A DNA stretch of 64,000 bases from positions 100,932,998 through 100,996,997 of the forward strand of contig OX328124.1 of NCBI GenBank assembly GCA_946811695.1. Direction: 5' to 3'. The notes beneath the pieces were generated by a model. It was not told where the DNA came from and searched no databases. It was given only the letters and a program-made list of their open reading frames with translations. The number at the start of each line of letters is the position of its first letter. Positions within the stretch are counted from its first letter, which is position 1. Positions 23,295 through 35,076 of this stretch are shown one piece after another. The stretch is from Gonocerus acuteangulatus. Taxonomy: Eukaryota > Arthropoda > Insecta > Hemiptera > Coreidae. The position numbers and the translations under genes were made by a program.

Positions 23295-23645
23295 CTGCGG
23301 AAGCCGGTCTCGACGCTGTCGATCCCCGGGGCTATGAAGGGCGGGGGAGGGGGTACCGAGGAGGCTGGGATCGCCCTGGTAGGAGTGCACTCCGAGTACC
23401 CAAGATACACCGAGGAGAGGGCTCTGGGAGGAGGTCTCATCTGCAAGGGACAGAGTCTCGGGTCCTCCTCCGCCGGCCTCAATGGGTCAAAGCACAAGCC
23501 GAACGTAGGCTACCGGCTAGGCAGAAGGAAGGCGCTCTTCGAGAAGCGGAAGAGAATCAGCGATTACGCCCTCGTCATGGGCATGTTCGGAATCATCGTG
23601 ATGGTCCTCGAGAATGAGCTGTCTAGTGCCGGCGTATACACCAAG
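23295..23645 (+). CDS. SK: SK calcium-activated K+ channel, internal exon (N-terminal region to S1)
   Basis: A 351-bp, 117-codon exon in phase 0 at both ends. The acceptor is TTTTCTGTTTCAG (ends 23294) and the donor is CCAAG|GTATGT (23646). It encodes the end of the cytoplasmic N-terminus, including a Gly-rich run (residues about 15-19), then the conserved block [20 protein letters not shown] (residues 69-88) leading directly into the first membrane helix S1 ([20 protein letters not shown], 89-108) and its outer edge. Family knowledge: SK/KCNN channels are calmodulin-bound potassium channels of the plasma membrane that dampen excitability. The arthropod gene is usually named SK. The remaining exons (S2-S6, pore, calmodulin-binding domain) were not found in the window, so the introns on both sides are long. 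The exon is markedly GC-rich against AT-rich introns. Confidence 0.95.
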
Positions 23646-24290
23646 GTATGTACGCTTTCATTCAGTATTTTCTGTAATTATTTTGATATGCGCCAATTGT
23701 GTATACCATTTTTTATCTACTTATAATTATACACATTAGCCTTATCGATGCGATGCGGGCTAGCGAGAGTAATGTCCTTGAAGGCGTGGTGTACACGCTG
23801 CCTATTCCCTCCACAGGCCGATGAAACTCCCCCTCCTAGAGCGGCCGTACACACCCGTCTTTCTTTTTTACTTAGACATTAATTTCAAGCCTTTTGACAA
23901 ATGTTTCCATCCTTACAATAGCATTAAATGGTTCGAGTCTTCCAAGAAAGTAAACAACTCTTGTGCTCCTAGAGCGATGAATTAGTTTCTCGTCCTTATT
24001 TACAATTTCTGTTTGTTTTAAGGCCTGATTTTTCGATGTAGGAATGAAAATAGTTTTTAATTATTATAATAAGCTAATCCTTTATTATTTACAATTAAAT
24101 TAAAAAACTGTCCCAAGAATATTTTTATCGAACACACGTCTCCCAGACGCGTGCTACTCATAACGTTCAAAATGTGTATGTTACTAGAATGGGGATGTTT
24201 TCTGGTTTAACCCTTAAAACAGAAATCATCCCCCATTCCAGTTGGAGCACTCTGTACACGCTCAAGGTTAAGGAGGGTTCACAATTTAGA
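23646..24290. other. Probable SK intron, no other feature
   Basis: Non-coding sequence after the donor site. No second exon was recognised. Confidence 0.5.
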
Positions 24291-24735
24291 GACTTTCTCC
24301 TGCGAGAATACTCGGGCTTTGCTTCTGGCGCACGACTTTCTCCTGCGAGAATACTCGGGCTTTGCTTCTGGCTCACGACTTTCTCCTGCGAGAATACTCG
24401 GGCTTTGCTTCTGGCGCACGACTTTCTGCTGCGAGAATACTCGAGCTTTGCTTCTGGCGCACGACTTTCTCCTGCGAGAATACTCGGGCTTTGCTTCTGG
24501 CGCACGATTTTCTCCTGCGAGAATACTCGGGCTTTGCTTCTGGCGCACGACTTTCTCCTGCGAGAATACTCGGGCTTTGCTTCTGGCGCACGACTTTCTC
24601 CTGCGAGAATACTCGGGCTTTGCTTCTGGCGCACGACTTTCTCCTGCGAGAATACTCGGGCTTTGCTTCTGGCGCACGACTTTCTCCTGCGAGAACACTC
24701 GGGCTTCGCTTCTGGCGCACGTCTTTCTCCTGCGT
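24291..24735. repeat. 43-bp minisatellite, 10 copies
   Basis: Units start at 24291 and recur every 43 bp (24334, 24377, 24420, ... 24678) with very few substitutions, followed by a degraded eleventh unit. Because 43 is not a multiple of 3 and the unit lacks stops, long open frames appear on both strands. These are artefacts, not genes. It lies in the presumed SK intron. Confidence 0.97.
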
Positions 24736-24739
24736 AAAT

Positions 24740-27205
24740 AGTCGGGTATCGCCTCTGAGGCATGGAATCCTGCCGCGTGTATTCTCGGGAGACGAATCGA
24801 ATGGGTTAGAATTAATTACGACATTGATAATTTTAAATTACATCCCGAGATGCTTAATTTCAGAAACCACAACACAACATCTTGACTTCGACAAGCTTTT
24901 AATTTTGGACAAAAGCAACCGCGAGTTTAAATGGGTAACTAAACTATAAAAAATCATGACTGAAATAAAAGCTGTGCAATTGTAGAAAGACTCATTCATC
25001 AAAAAATTTCCATCGATACACCAAAGATTCTAAACCTTGTAGAAAACTAGCGACATGTCCTCTCACTAAAATAAACAAACTAGGGACCAATCAATACATA
25101 ATCTTCCACTCTAGAATAATAAAAAAATGTTAATCTTCTCGCAGTAATGAATGATTTATTCCAAGATTTTAAAATTGTATTAGAGACAATACTCGTATTC
25201 TAATTAAAGAAGATGGAGTATGCAACCTCTTTAAAACCGGTTTTTGCGAAGTTAAGTCTTTGAGGAGCATCAGTGAGGTTCAATTCTTGAACAACCTGAA
25301 CCTTATAGGGGTTGTTTATAGCGAAGAAATATGTATCATAAATTGAAATGTTAAACTGTGTAGTATTTAAACTATTTAAACATTTTCCAAAAAAATGAAC
25401 AAAAACTATCTGAGCACCCTAATTTATTTATCTGTCCAGAAACGTACAAGGCCGAACCTTTTTCTTTTTATTTCTACTATTATTTTGCCTCAGCTTAACA
25501 TGCATAGTTATATTGACTTTTTCATGAGATAACGAAAAATTGGTGTCTTTCGAGGTAAAATATATTAACATGACAACAGTTTTATTCATAAAACGACATT
25601 TATTTCTTGATAAACTCCCAATAAATCTATTTAAAATATTATTAAAAACAACCCGTTTATCTATCTTATACATAAAATATAACACCATTTTTTAGGAACC
25701 CTTTTTGCCTGGAATTTATTAATTTTGCGTAATACGTTCAATGTTCAAAATAGAAAAATATTAAATACGTAACTATTATAAAGACGGTTTACATATATAT
25801 TTATGATCACATGAAATTTTAATACTTAAAAGGTAAATAAAGGTAATGTTATATCGCAAAAAACACTGGTGGTCGCGTACTTTTTACTTTTCATTTATCC
25901 TTTAATATGAATAGCCCGAAATGTACATGTAAGAATGAATAACTATATGTCATTTGTCGAAACCCAATTTCATTGGACCCCCCTAAAAATTGAATATAAA
26001 ATTACCTTGGCAAAAGAAAATAAGAGAGAAAGAAAGAACAACAGAAAAATAGTAGGATTTTAAGGATGATCTCTTAAAAAATATCTTGATCCCGGAAAAA
26101 GACAGGTATTAAAGTCTGGAAGAATGACAGCATTTTTAATGCTCTCCGTATTCGTAGCACCTTCATTAAACCCAGATAGAAGGGAATATTCTGTTCTGCT
26201 TGACACTTTTTGCTAGGGAAAAAAAAAATTTAAATAGTCAGTCTCAATTCAATACCTCATGAAAAGGAAATATCCTTGTGATGGTACTCACAGATAGTGG
26301 TAAATTCCTATATTCATCAAGTCAACAAACATTGATTTTACTGTAGAAGTAAACTTCTGTATGCCTTTTAAGCATACAGAAGTTTATACATAAGGAGTAA
26401 ACTTCTGTATCCCTTTTATAACTTCACGCATCTGCAGTGCCATATATGTATATAATATATTACAAATAAATTTGGTGGTTTCGTATTTTACAATTTTAAT
26501 AACAACATTAATCGATATAAATAAAAAATAACAATAAATTATTGACATTGATATAGCTCGACATCGATTAATCGAACTACAAGAACAGAAGAGGTAGTGA
26601 TTACGAAGCTTAGAATAGGACATATTCTTCAACCAAGGTACATAAATATCTAAAACCCAACGTAATAATAATAAGTTCCATTCTCTTTAATGGTCCTCTT
26701 CCTTTAGAATTTATTTCTGAGAGAATAATATCGCAATATTATCTGAATAAGACAATGCTACTCCCAAATATTCAATACAAAATTGTGATTTCCTTCTCTA
26801 TTTTCTCACGTCGAGAACATAGCTTATAAAAATCCTTCATTTTCATTTCAATAGACATTACGTAATACACATTAGATAACAGCACTGCTCGGAAATGCCA
26901 ACAATGAAATAAACCCAGTAAAACGGACTGTGGAAGTGACAGCTTTTGACGAAGGTGCATGTCGTTTTGCAAAATGCTGTATGAGTTTCTACAAAATGTT
27001 GTTTATTTAATTTTTTTCCTTGGCGATCCATACCCAAGACATTTTAAAAGGACTTAATTTTAGACAAAATTAAGTATTATTAATTACGTTTAGTTCCCGA
27101 ATGTAAAAACTGCAGTTCAGGTAAATTATATTCAGGGTAAAAGAAATATATCCATCCATTTTCTCATCACAAAGAGTTGCCTGAAGTTGTGGTCCTTATG
27201 AACTA
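24740..27205. other. Unassigned AT-rich DNA
   Basis: Small inverted or direct copies of 'ACTTCTGTAT' cluster at 26350-26410. Otherwise no gene or repeat was recognised. Probably intronic or intergenic. Confidence 0.4.
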
Positions 27206-27209
27206 GCAT

Positions 27210-28062
27210 GAAAAAAGTCTAGTTCGACACATTGAATTTCTCATGAACAATAATTCTGTAATAGTATATTTAATGCATAGGCAATTGGAGATTCAAAGAC
27301 CCACTAAATATACAATAAGAGCTAGCATCTTATTCTGGAGCGTTTGAACCTCTCAATCAGTACCTATATCAAAAAATACTCCGTTTTTACATTAAATCCG
27401 TTCGGACTAAAACTTGCTTTTGGGTAAATTAGGCTGAATTAATTTGTTAGAATTTATACTAACTGAAGCCTATAAAGAGGATAAATGTACTGGAAGTGAA
27501 AACCCCTGACAAATGTTCTACATGCTTAGACGTTTCTCTTCGAAGAAGTTTATAAGAAAAAATTTCAATAAAATTCTATATTTGTTGAAATGAATTAGGT
27601 AAGCGCTCAAAATAAAAAATATTTAGTGGGTCTTTGAATCTCCAATTGCCTATGTATTAAATAAACTATTACAGAATTATAGTTCATGACTCTAAACAAA
27701 AAAAATTTAATTTATCATGCTTAAAAAAAAAATAAATAAATAATATTCAAAATAAGGTGTTGGCAGTTAGCCGTCAAGGGGATAAGCAGCAATGAATGTC
27801 TAGTAGATGGAGGAAGACCAAAAACTAGCAGTTAAGAGACCATTGTGGAAATATTCTGCTATCTTTGGCCTTTCTCCGTCCCCTAGGCATTCATTGCTGA
27901 AAAAGGCTGCCAAAGAGAATGCCGAAACGTTCTAAATATAGAGTTTTACGAAAATCTGAATGTTGGTTCTTACCCAAATTTCAGCTATCCCCTGACTGCT
28001 TAATAATAGTCGAGTTTCAAAAAAAATCAATGTGTCGAACTAGACTTTTTTATTCCATGAAG
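27210..28062. repeat. Long inverted repeat split by a nested insertion
   Basis: The left arm 27210-27312 is matched in reverse complement by two separated right-arm pieces: 27617-27692 (inner part) and about 28013-28062 (outer part, including GTGTCGAACTAGACTTTTTT). The 320 bp between them interrupts the right arm and carries a hammerhead-like motif at 27897-27927. Confidence 0.7.
27897..27927 (+). other. Degenerate hammerhead-like motif
   Basis: CTGAAAA, a GGCTGCC stem strand and a GCCGAAAC end. It shares 'AGGCTGCCAAAG' and 'CCGAAACGT' with the motif at 53064, but the stem and core are degraded. Confidence 0.3.
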
Positions 28063-28121
28063 AAGGAATATTCATTGCGGCATGATATTTAAATTAATTT
28101 TCTTTTTTAATAAAAGCTTAC

Positions 28122-28261
28122 CCCATTAGCGTCGTGCGTTACCATATGGTAATGACAATATCTAAGCGGTGATAAAAAAATTATATTATATACTAAGTTC
28201 CTAAAATATATTATGTGTATTAAGAATTTTTGAAAAAAAAAGCAACTCCGCCGCTAATGGG
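28122..28261. mobile_element. 140-bp piggyBac-type MITE
   Basis: The ends are CCCATTAGCG and CGCTAATGGG. TTAA follows the right end (28262-28265), and the altered TTAC precedes the left. CCC...GGG termini at a TTAA site are characteristic of piggyBac derivatives. Contains a palindrome ACCATATGGT near the left end. Confidence 0.6.
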
Positions 28262-28269
28262 TTAAGGTG

Positions 28270-29275
28270 GCCTTAGGCACATTCAGTGCATTTAACATTC
28301 AGTTCAAATTACAAGGCCGGGAATGTACATAATGGCCTGTACGGGTCAAGCCCACACATGCTAAGTTAATAAACCTCAAGGCTGGGACTGCAAAGTCCAG
28401 TTATAGTAGACAATGTATGTGAAGCAAATATCCTCTTGTCCACACACGTCAGGCATGGCCTGCACAGTCCCGGGCTCATTGGACTTTACAGTTAATCTAT
28501 TCGGGTTTTAATTCTACTTCGATGGACTGAACAGTTCAACTCTGGTTTAAAGGATGTTCCACGGTGAGAAATATCTCAAGATGTAGACTGCGTAGTCAAT
28601 ATATTGAGATTTTCTTCTCCGTGTAAATATAAATGAAGCTCATTTTGGTTTAATACAATGTATAGCACAATTTAGTAAAAAAAGATACTGGTTTCTCGGA
28701 AGTCTTATCTTACTATATAACATATATAAATATAAAAATATTTTAAAATATGAAATCATAACTTATAATATATTTAACAACTTAACAATGGAGTGGGAAG
28801 GAGTCGAAATTCATTCGTTGGGATAGAAGATATGCAAGTGGAATAAACAGAAGAAATATTTTATAATAATAGATCGCATAACTTTGTGATCGTTGATTTA
28901 TCTGAAATAATTCAATAATAAGAATTTATTTAATTGATTGTCTTTGCAAAATTAAATTAAAAAAGCTTTTAGGGAGATTTTATGAAGGAAATTAAAGATG
29001 ATTTGTGGTCACTTAGTTTAATACCCACAACCGCATTATCATCACTTCTAATCCATTCTCTGGATTAGATTGCGGCCTAAGTGTGTTCTCCGCAATTTCC
29101 CTGCTCTATTTTGCACCACATCACTCACGCACACAATTTAAACTATAATTTACTACAATTATCAACGATTTATCCCACTGACTAATTTTCTTGTTTGCAC
29201 TTATTACGTTAATGATTCTTCCTAATCTTTCCTTGTGAGATTGTAGGTTTATTACAAACAATATTTGTTCGCTAT
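28270..29275. other. Unassigned AT-rich DNA
   Basis: No gene or repeat was recognised. Confidence 0.4.
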
Positions 29276-29277
29276 AT

Positions 29278-29452
29278 TTTTAACGTCCACTTATACAAAA
29301 CACAGATTTTTTGTGGAGGGTTGCCACCTATTTCCAGCCTGGTTAGGGCTGATGCCTTTTCTTCATTCGAAAGAAAAGCAACTACCCCTTGTAGGAACCC
29401 ACGACCTTAAGCAGAGAGTTCTAACTCCCTATCAGCTATGGCTGGGACCTCC
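29278..29452 (-). mobile_element. tRNA-derived SINE (SINE-1 family), diverged
   Basis: Reverse complement of the copy at 44065-44272: shared blocks include the tail 'AACGTCCA', a CTTTTCTT/AAGAAAAG hairpin around TTCGAA, and a degenerate B box near 29395. Confidence 0.55.
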
Positions 29453-29519
29453 GATACGAACAATCAGCTAAATATATAGTTATTGTGAATGAAGTAAATT
29501 TATCACTATTTGATTATTA

Positions 29520-30184
29520 TCTATATATATAAAAATCACGTGTCTGTCTGTTTTTCTGTTTGTTTGTTCCTTATACAAATCTACACCGTTTGACCGATTT
29601 TGACCAAACTTGGAATATTGGTAGGTCTTGATACGAGAAATCTCCTAGGCTAGGTCAAAAAAATCTACCAGCTGTCTGTCTGTATGTTTGTCCCTTATAC
29701 AAATCCACACCGTTCGTCCGATTTCGACTAAACTCGCTACACATGTAGATCTTAATCTGGGGAGTGTCGTAGGCTAAGTCAAAAACGTTTTATAGCTGTC
29801 TGTCTGTATGTTTGTCCCTTATACAAATCCACACAGTTCGTCCGATTTTGACTAAACTCGGTACACAGGAAGATCTTAATCTGGGGAGTGCCGTAGGTTA
29901 GGTCAAAAAAATCTACCAGCTGTCTGTCTGTATGTTTGTCCCTTATACAAATCCACACCGTTAGACCAATTTTTACGAAACTTGGTGTACATGTATGTCT
30001 TGATACGGGGGGTGTTATAGGTTAGGTCAAAGTCGTCTAGGACTCACAGTTGGGAGGCCACGGGTTCATAACAGTTACAGATTCGTGTTATTAGATTTTA
30101 ATAATACTTATTTGGTGTCTAATTTATTTAGGCTTTTCTATATGCAGAAAGTAGGCGTAGCATGGCACGCCGGGTAACGGCTAG
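29520..30184 (+). mobile_element. Non-autonomous Helitron-like element
   Basis: The 5' end is TCTATATATATAAAAATCAC preceded by A. The 3' end is a short GCCG/CGGC hairpin (30169-30181) overlapping CTAG at 30181-30184 and followed by T. TC...hairpin-CTRR between A and T is the Helitron signature. Inside, four modules of 124 bp begin TTATACAAATC at 29571, 29695, 29819 and 29943, each with 'GTCTGTCTGTATGTTTGTCC' and 'CGATTTTGACTAAACTCGG'. No Rep/helicase gene. Confidence 0.65.
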
Positions 30185-30189
30185 TATCT

Positions 30190-31720
30190 TATATTTGCCA
30201 GCGGATGGGCAAAAATTATACGAATAATGCCAATGGTTTATGGGAACCAGCTTTCCTTGTTTAGTGCAGTTTAGAGAGTCACATGGGGATCGGAAAAACT
30301 TTTCATAAATCTTAATTTTACCAAAGTGAATCTTCCCTTTCAATATTTCCCATCAAGAGTGAGATTACTACGTTAACGTCAATCACCTGTGAAGAATCGA
30401 TAGAGTTCCAAAATAAAAATCGATTATTCAGAATAAGATTAGTCATTTAAAATAAAACAATTTTTTTAGATTTGGCCTATGATTAAAATAATAATTATCT
30501 CTAAAAAATAAAAATAAAAATGCTCTTTAAATATGTTCTCTTTACATTACTTTCGCTTATTCCAGACCTTTCCTTTTTTTTCGATTATATGAATACGTTT
30601 TTCTTATGACACACTTTTTAAGATTTCTTAGTGAAACTAATCATTTTATAAAATACAAACGCTTTGCTTTCATGAATGTAAAAAGAGCAAGAGAAAGAAG
30701 TCAGATATGTCTACATTTCGGCTTAATTTTCTGGCCTTCCCAAGTGTAATGGAGAGAGGACAAACCGATTCGTTTAGAAGTACCTAGCTACTTCAATAAT
30801 TTTGAAATAAAAATAATTCTAATATGACCGAAAACAGTTAAAAATACTTGTATCCAACAAAACTTTCGTACATGTATTCTAACATCCTATTTAAGGCCGG
30901 GTTATCTATAGTTTACTAACGTATTTAAGCCTTTATAGGATATTATAATTTATGTTTTGATTTGAACAATAATGAATGTATCTCAATATATCTGCTCTTT
31001 CATATCCTTCCAGTCCAAGAGAAACCGCAGCATCGGATGAAATAGAATTTTATTTTAATAATATTTAATTATAGTTTATTATTATCGCATTTACTCACTT
31101 ATTAGAGTATTATTGTAAATAAGTTAAAACATTAATTTTATGTTTAAACTCACATTATTTAAATTAGTTTTGTATAATTATCTTATCGAAGTTTATATCT
31201 CAATACAATATATGTAACCAAAACACATAATCACTACATGTATTATGCCAAATAAGGCAATGGCACATGTGTTCAAAATAAATGCACTCTTCATAGGGAT
31301 ACTATGAAGAGAAAAAAAAAAAAAAAAGAATTTATAGGATAATATCGTTTTATTTTACAAAAAAAAAAAAAAAAATTACAACAGCCCTAGGGAGGATTAT
31401 TTATCTTTCAATTCGTTACCTTTGGGTTTCGATCGTACAAAAAATAATACATAGCCAAGAAGATATTCTACGCGTAAAGTAGCTTGTTGAGTGGTATTAT
31501 TGCGGACACTGAATAATAGAGAGAGAAGGGCCTAACATTTCCCTGGTTAGTCCTTGGGGTATTCCAACATCTACTGTTTTATTCAACCCTGCAAGCCCAA
31601 AGGGAGGCCTATATTAATTATAGCAATACTTGCCTCCTTACTCCTTGTCACCCCCTCCACAAATTTCAGAAATAAATCCGGAGGAACTCGAATGTATATT
31701 TAGGAAATCTGTGCATTGCC
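30190..31720. other. Unassigned AT-rich DNA
   Basis: Two A-runs at about 31310-31326 and 31359-31375 are the only marks. No gene. Confidence 0.4.
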
Positions 31721-31729
31721 ATTAGTATA

Positions 31730-32225
31730 CGAGACAAAATAACGTATTTGGAGTATGTGAGACATAATGACATATTTGGAGTATAGGAGACAATGATAAA
31801 TTTGGAGTATAGGAGACATAATGGCATATTTAGAGTATAGGAGACATAATGATAGATTTAGAGTATAGGAGACATAATGACATATTTGGAGTATAGGAGA
31901 CAATGATAAATTTGGAGTAAAGGAGACATAATGGCATATTTAGAGTATAGGAGACATAATGATAGATTTAGCGTTTAGGAGACATAATGACATATTTGGA
32001 GTATAGGAGACATAACGACATATTTGGAGTATAGAAGACATAATGACATATTTGGAGTTTAGGAGACTTAATGATAGATTTGGAGTATAGGAGACATAAT
32101 GACATATTTGGAGTATAGGAGACATAATGATAAATTTGTAGTATTGGAGACAAAATGACATATTTGGAGTATAGGAGACATAATGACATATTTGGAGTAT
32201 AGGATACATAATGACATATTGGGTC
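31730..32225. repeat. 28-bp satellite-like tandem repeat with higher-order units
   Basis: About 17-18 units of a 28-bp word of type GAGTATAGGAGACATAATGA + CATATTTG. A four-unit group containing a 26-bp variant ('GACAATGATAAATTTGGAGT') recurs 110 bp apart (31789 and 31899). Long minus-strand frames here are artefacts of the repeat. Confidence 0.95.
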
Positions 32226-32838
32226 TTGAGACATGTAAGAGCATATTGCTCGGGAGCTCCAATAATAAATTTTAAAAAAACATATTGAGACATAAAAGAA
32301 ATTGCGAATTTGCCCATCGTCAGAGATAAAAAATTAATTGTTTTAAATTTTGCCTATAAGTAGGTTATTTCAAGTATATTCTTTACGAATGCGTATTCAC
32401 GTCTCACATTGGTTTGCCAAGCATCTCCTGATACATTAATTTTAACATCTTTTTTATTATATTTGTCTGGTATTTAGAAAATGATTAATTGAGTAGTTGA
32501 GATGCATAACTCGTTCGTTCCACAGGAACATATTTTGCAGGTAGCTCAAAAAACTCAAAACTGCGTCTTATAGAGTGGCCAGATTAAAATGATTTTTGTT
32601 GTTTTTTTTTGCGTTTAAAAGGTCCATCTTTATGTTTACAGATATATTTTATATTTCAACATATGTGTAAATAGCATTTAAATATCTTTTATAATCTAAT
32701 GCCATCACAATTTTTCTAAAAATGGAACAAACGAGTTTTGCACCTCACCTCCTCAATTGTTTGCTCACCATTGAGTGAAATCTACATACCTGAAATATTC
32801 TACATTTTAGTTGAAGGAACCTAATGGAATAAAGAAAA

Positions 32839-33394
32839 AGTAATACTTAAGGAGAGCATCCTCAGCTACGATTTTCTTCAAAGTTTGCACTATAACGTAT
32901 TTTGATGCACTAAACACGAATCCGTTGAAAAAAAAAACCCCGCTCTCAACTAGGAAAGAAGTTATTAAGCACTAAAGTTCAATGTTATGAAGGTTATAAA
33001 AGACGGGGGTAAACAGCTTATATGTAAACACGCGCATGCGCAATAGTCCTTAATGACGAAGTGCAATTGAAATTTAGACTCACCTGTGGTAGCTGACTTG
33101 GTCGTAAACTGTCGCTTTTGGGCATACATGCTATGCGTTTCCGCTCGCTCAAGAAAACATCAAAACCCCTAGTCAATCCAACTCGCAGAAATGAAAAGAA
33201 TTCTATGCCCAAAATTCGTCCACGGCATTCTTCCCTAACCTTCATAACAGTGAACTTTTTTTTTAAAATAACTTCTTTCCTAGTTGAGAGCGGGGTTTTT
33301 TTTTTCAACGGATTCGTGTTTAGTGCATCAAAATACGTTATAGTGCAAACTTTGAAGAAAATCGTAGCTGAGGACACTCTCCTTCAGATTTACC
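32839..33394. mobile_element. Fold-back element A (8-bp TSD)
   Basis: Inverted arms of at least 130 bp: the left reads CTCAGCTACGATTTTCTTC from about 32861, the right its complement to about 33373. The direct word AAAGAAAA flanks both ends (32831-32838, 33395-33402). Same family as 47441-48194. No transposase. 8-bp duplications with long TIRs would suit hAT- or Mutator-like non-autonomous elements. Confidence 0.75.
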
Positions 33395-33404
33395 AAAGAA
33401 AAAT

Positions 33405-34596
33405 ATGTAGCTTCATAAACAAATGGTGAAAAAAATAAAATAAAATGAAGAAACGACTGATGATGTTTCATTAGGCCTATCCTCTGTCTTATAGATATAT
33501 ATTTTTGTACTTTTTACTGAAGGAATAAAATGCTTTTTCTGCTAATATAGCGAAAAACTGAAGGATCAGAGGAAAACTGAAGGACTATAAAACTTCTTTG
33601 ATTCTATCCCCGCCTAAAATAAACCCGCGGTAATTGTAGCCTTTTGTCCGTAGCTAATGGAAGGTGAAAGACTATTAGTTCATACTTATCCTTATTTCCT
33701 TGAGCTAGGGGTGAGATTAGTTTTGGATGGAAATCCACGGGCTTATCACGGGCTCCGTCCCTCTAGATCCCCACTTATTATGCAAAGCAGCTGAACCCTA
33801 AACCATGGGCTCAGATTCCTTCTCATTCCAACCTCAATGGCTCTTTTCTACAGCCAAAAACTATTTTTCAACTCTTAATCCTTCATTCGATTTTACAATT
33901 TTTATTTTAAATTCTTTATGGAGTCAAGTCATTTATAAGTATTAATTTAGGCAGCTATTGCCAATAATCATCTGGCAAATGTACTACATTTAATTTTTGA
34001 AAATATTGCTGCTTTAAGATTTCTTCATGAAATTTGTCTCAGATAAAACTAATACGCCGAATGAGGCTAACACTGTAAAAAATGGAAGATGCTAGGCTAA
34101 ACCAGGGGTGGGACAACGATAGTTTTTTGTTTTTTTTTTTTGTCTTTTTTTTAATCTGGAGCATTGGCTGCTATGGTCATTAGCACCCTTCTATCAAGGA
34201 GATAGCAGCTCGTTAGTATCTATTTTAAAATATATTGAATTAGTCCATATAAATTACATCTAAACTATCTTATTTACAAATTTACAAGCACTCATTTAAA
34301 CACAGAAAGTCTTACCTTACGAATTATATTATTACAAAGAACCATTCATACAAGACTTTCACAGGCTTACATGCATTTCATGTTGGGTTTATCCTTATTA
34401 AAATAACCCGGATCAACCGCCAAAGTTAAACTTAAAACTGAACATTTATATATACATATTTACAATGACATATATTATTATACTTAAAGCACTCAAACAA
34501 TAAATACTTACAGTGACAACGATACTTTTGAAAATTTTAGCACCACAAGAAATGTGTCAATAAATGATAAATAAATATAATGTGTCATTGAATAAA

Positions 34597-34600
<4 letters not shown>
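33405..34600. other. Unassigned AT-rich DNA
   Basis: A T-run plus 'GCTATGGTCATTAGCACC' at 34120-34190 resembles the tail of the SINE-2 family. No gene. Confidence 0.35.

Positions 34601-34602
<2 letters not shown>

Positions 34603-34686
<84 letters not shown>
34603..34686. repeat. (TA)n microsatellite
   Basis: About 42 TA units. Confidence 0.97.
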
Positions 34687-34689
<3 letters not shown>

Positions 34690-35032
34690 TCAAGTTATTA
34701 AAAGCCTCATCATCGGCAAGTATCTAGCTGATTCCTGCACTGTTGGTTCTTCTGTAAATCAAACTGTGTAGACAGATTGGACAATAATGTGTTCACTATA
34801 AAGTTATTTTCTATGATTACTTTAAGAATTGTGCTTGTTTAAAATCTATTATTCTTTGTCTTTTTCAGATAATTGTATAAAGAGATTCACTATATACGTT
34901 AATATCATTTTTACTCTGTATGTTACAATCTATATCTTAGCGGATTTCCTGATAACAAAAATATTACGTCGATTCAGTAGTTCCTACATTTTTTCTCCCC
35001 TCCAATGTAACCCTAATTATAACCTATTTGTG

Positions 35033-35035
<3 letters not shown>
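34690..35035. other. Unassigned AT-rich DNA
   Basis: An open frame from 34829 has no recognised motif and runs into TA repeats. Confidence 0.35.

Positions 35036-35070
<35 letters not shown>
35036..35070. repeat. (TA)n microsatellite
   Basis: TA repeats, about 17 units. Confidence 0.95.

Positions 35071-35074
<4 letters not shown>

Positions 35075-35076
<2 letters not shown>

Noticed and set aside
24167..24949. Several long overlapping open frames on both strands
   Set aside because: They are produced by the stop-free 43-bp tandem unit. The peptide pattern cycles through three frames, with no start context or domain.
31700..32240. A CRISPR-like regular array
   Set aside because: Units are contiguous without unique spacers, in a eukaryotic context.
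31700..32317. Minus-strand frames with repeated 'MSLCLLYSKY'-type peptides
   Set aside because: An artefact of the 28-bp satellite.
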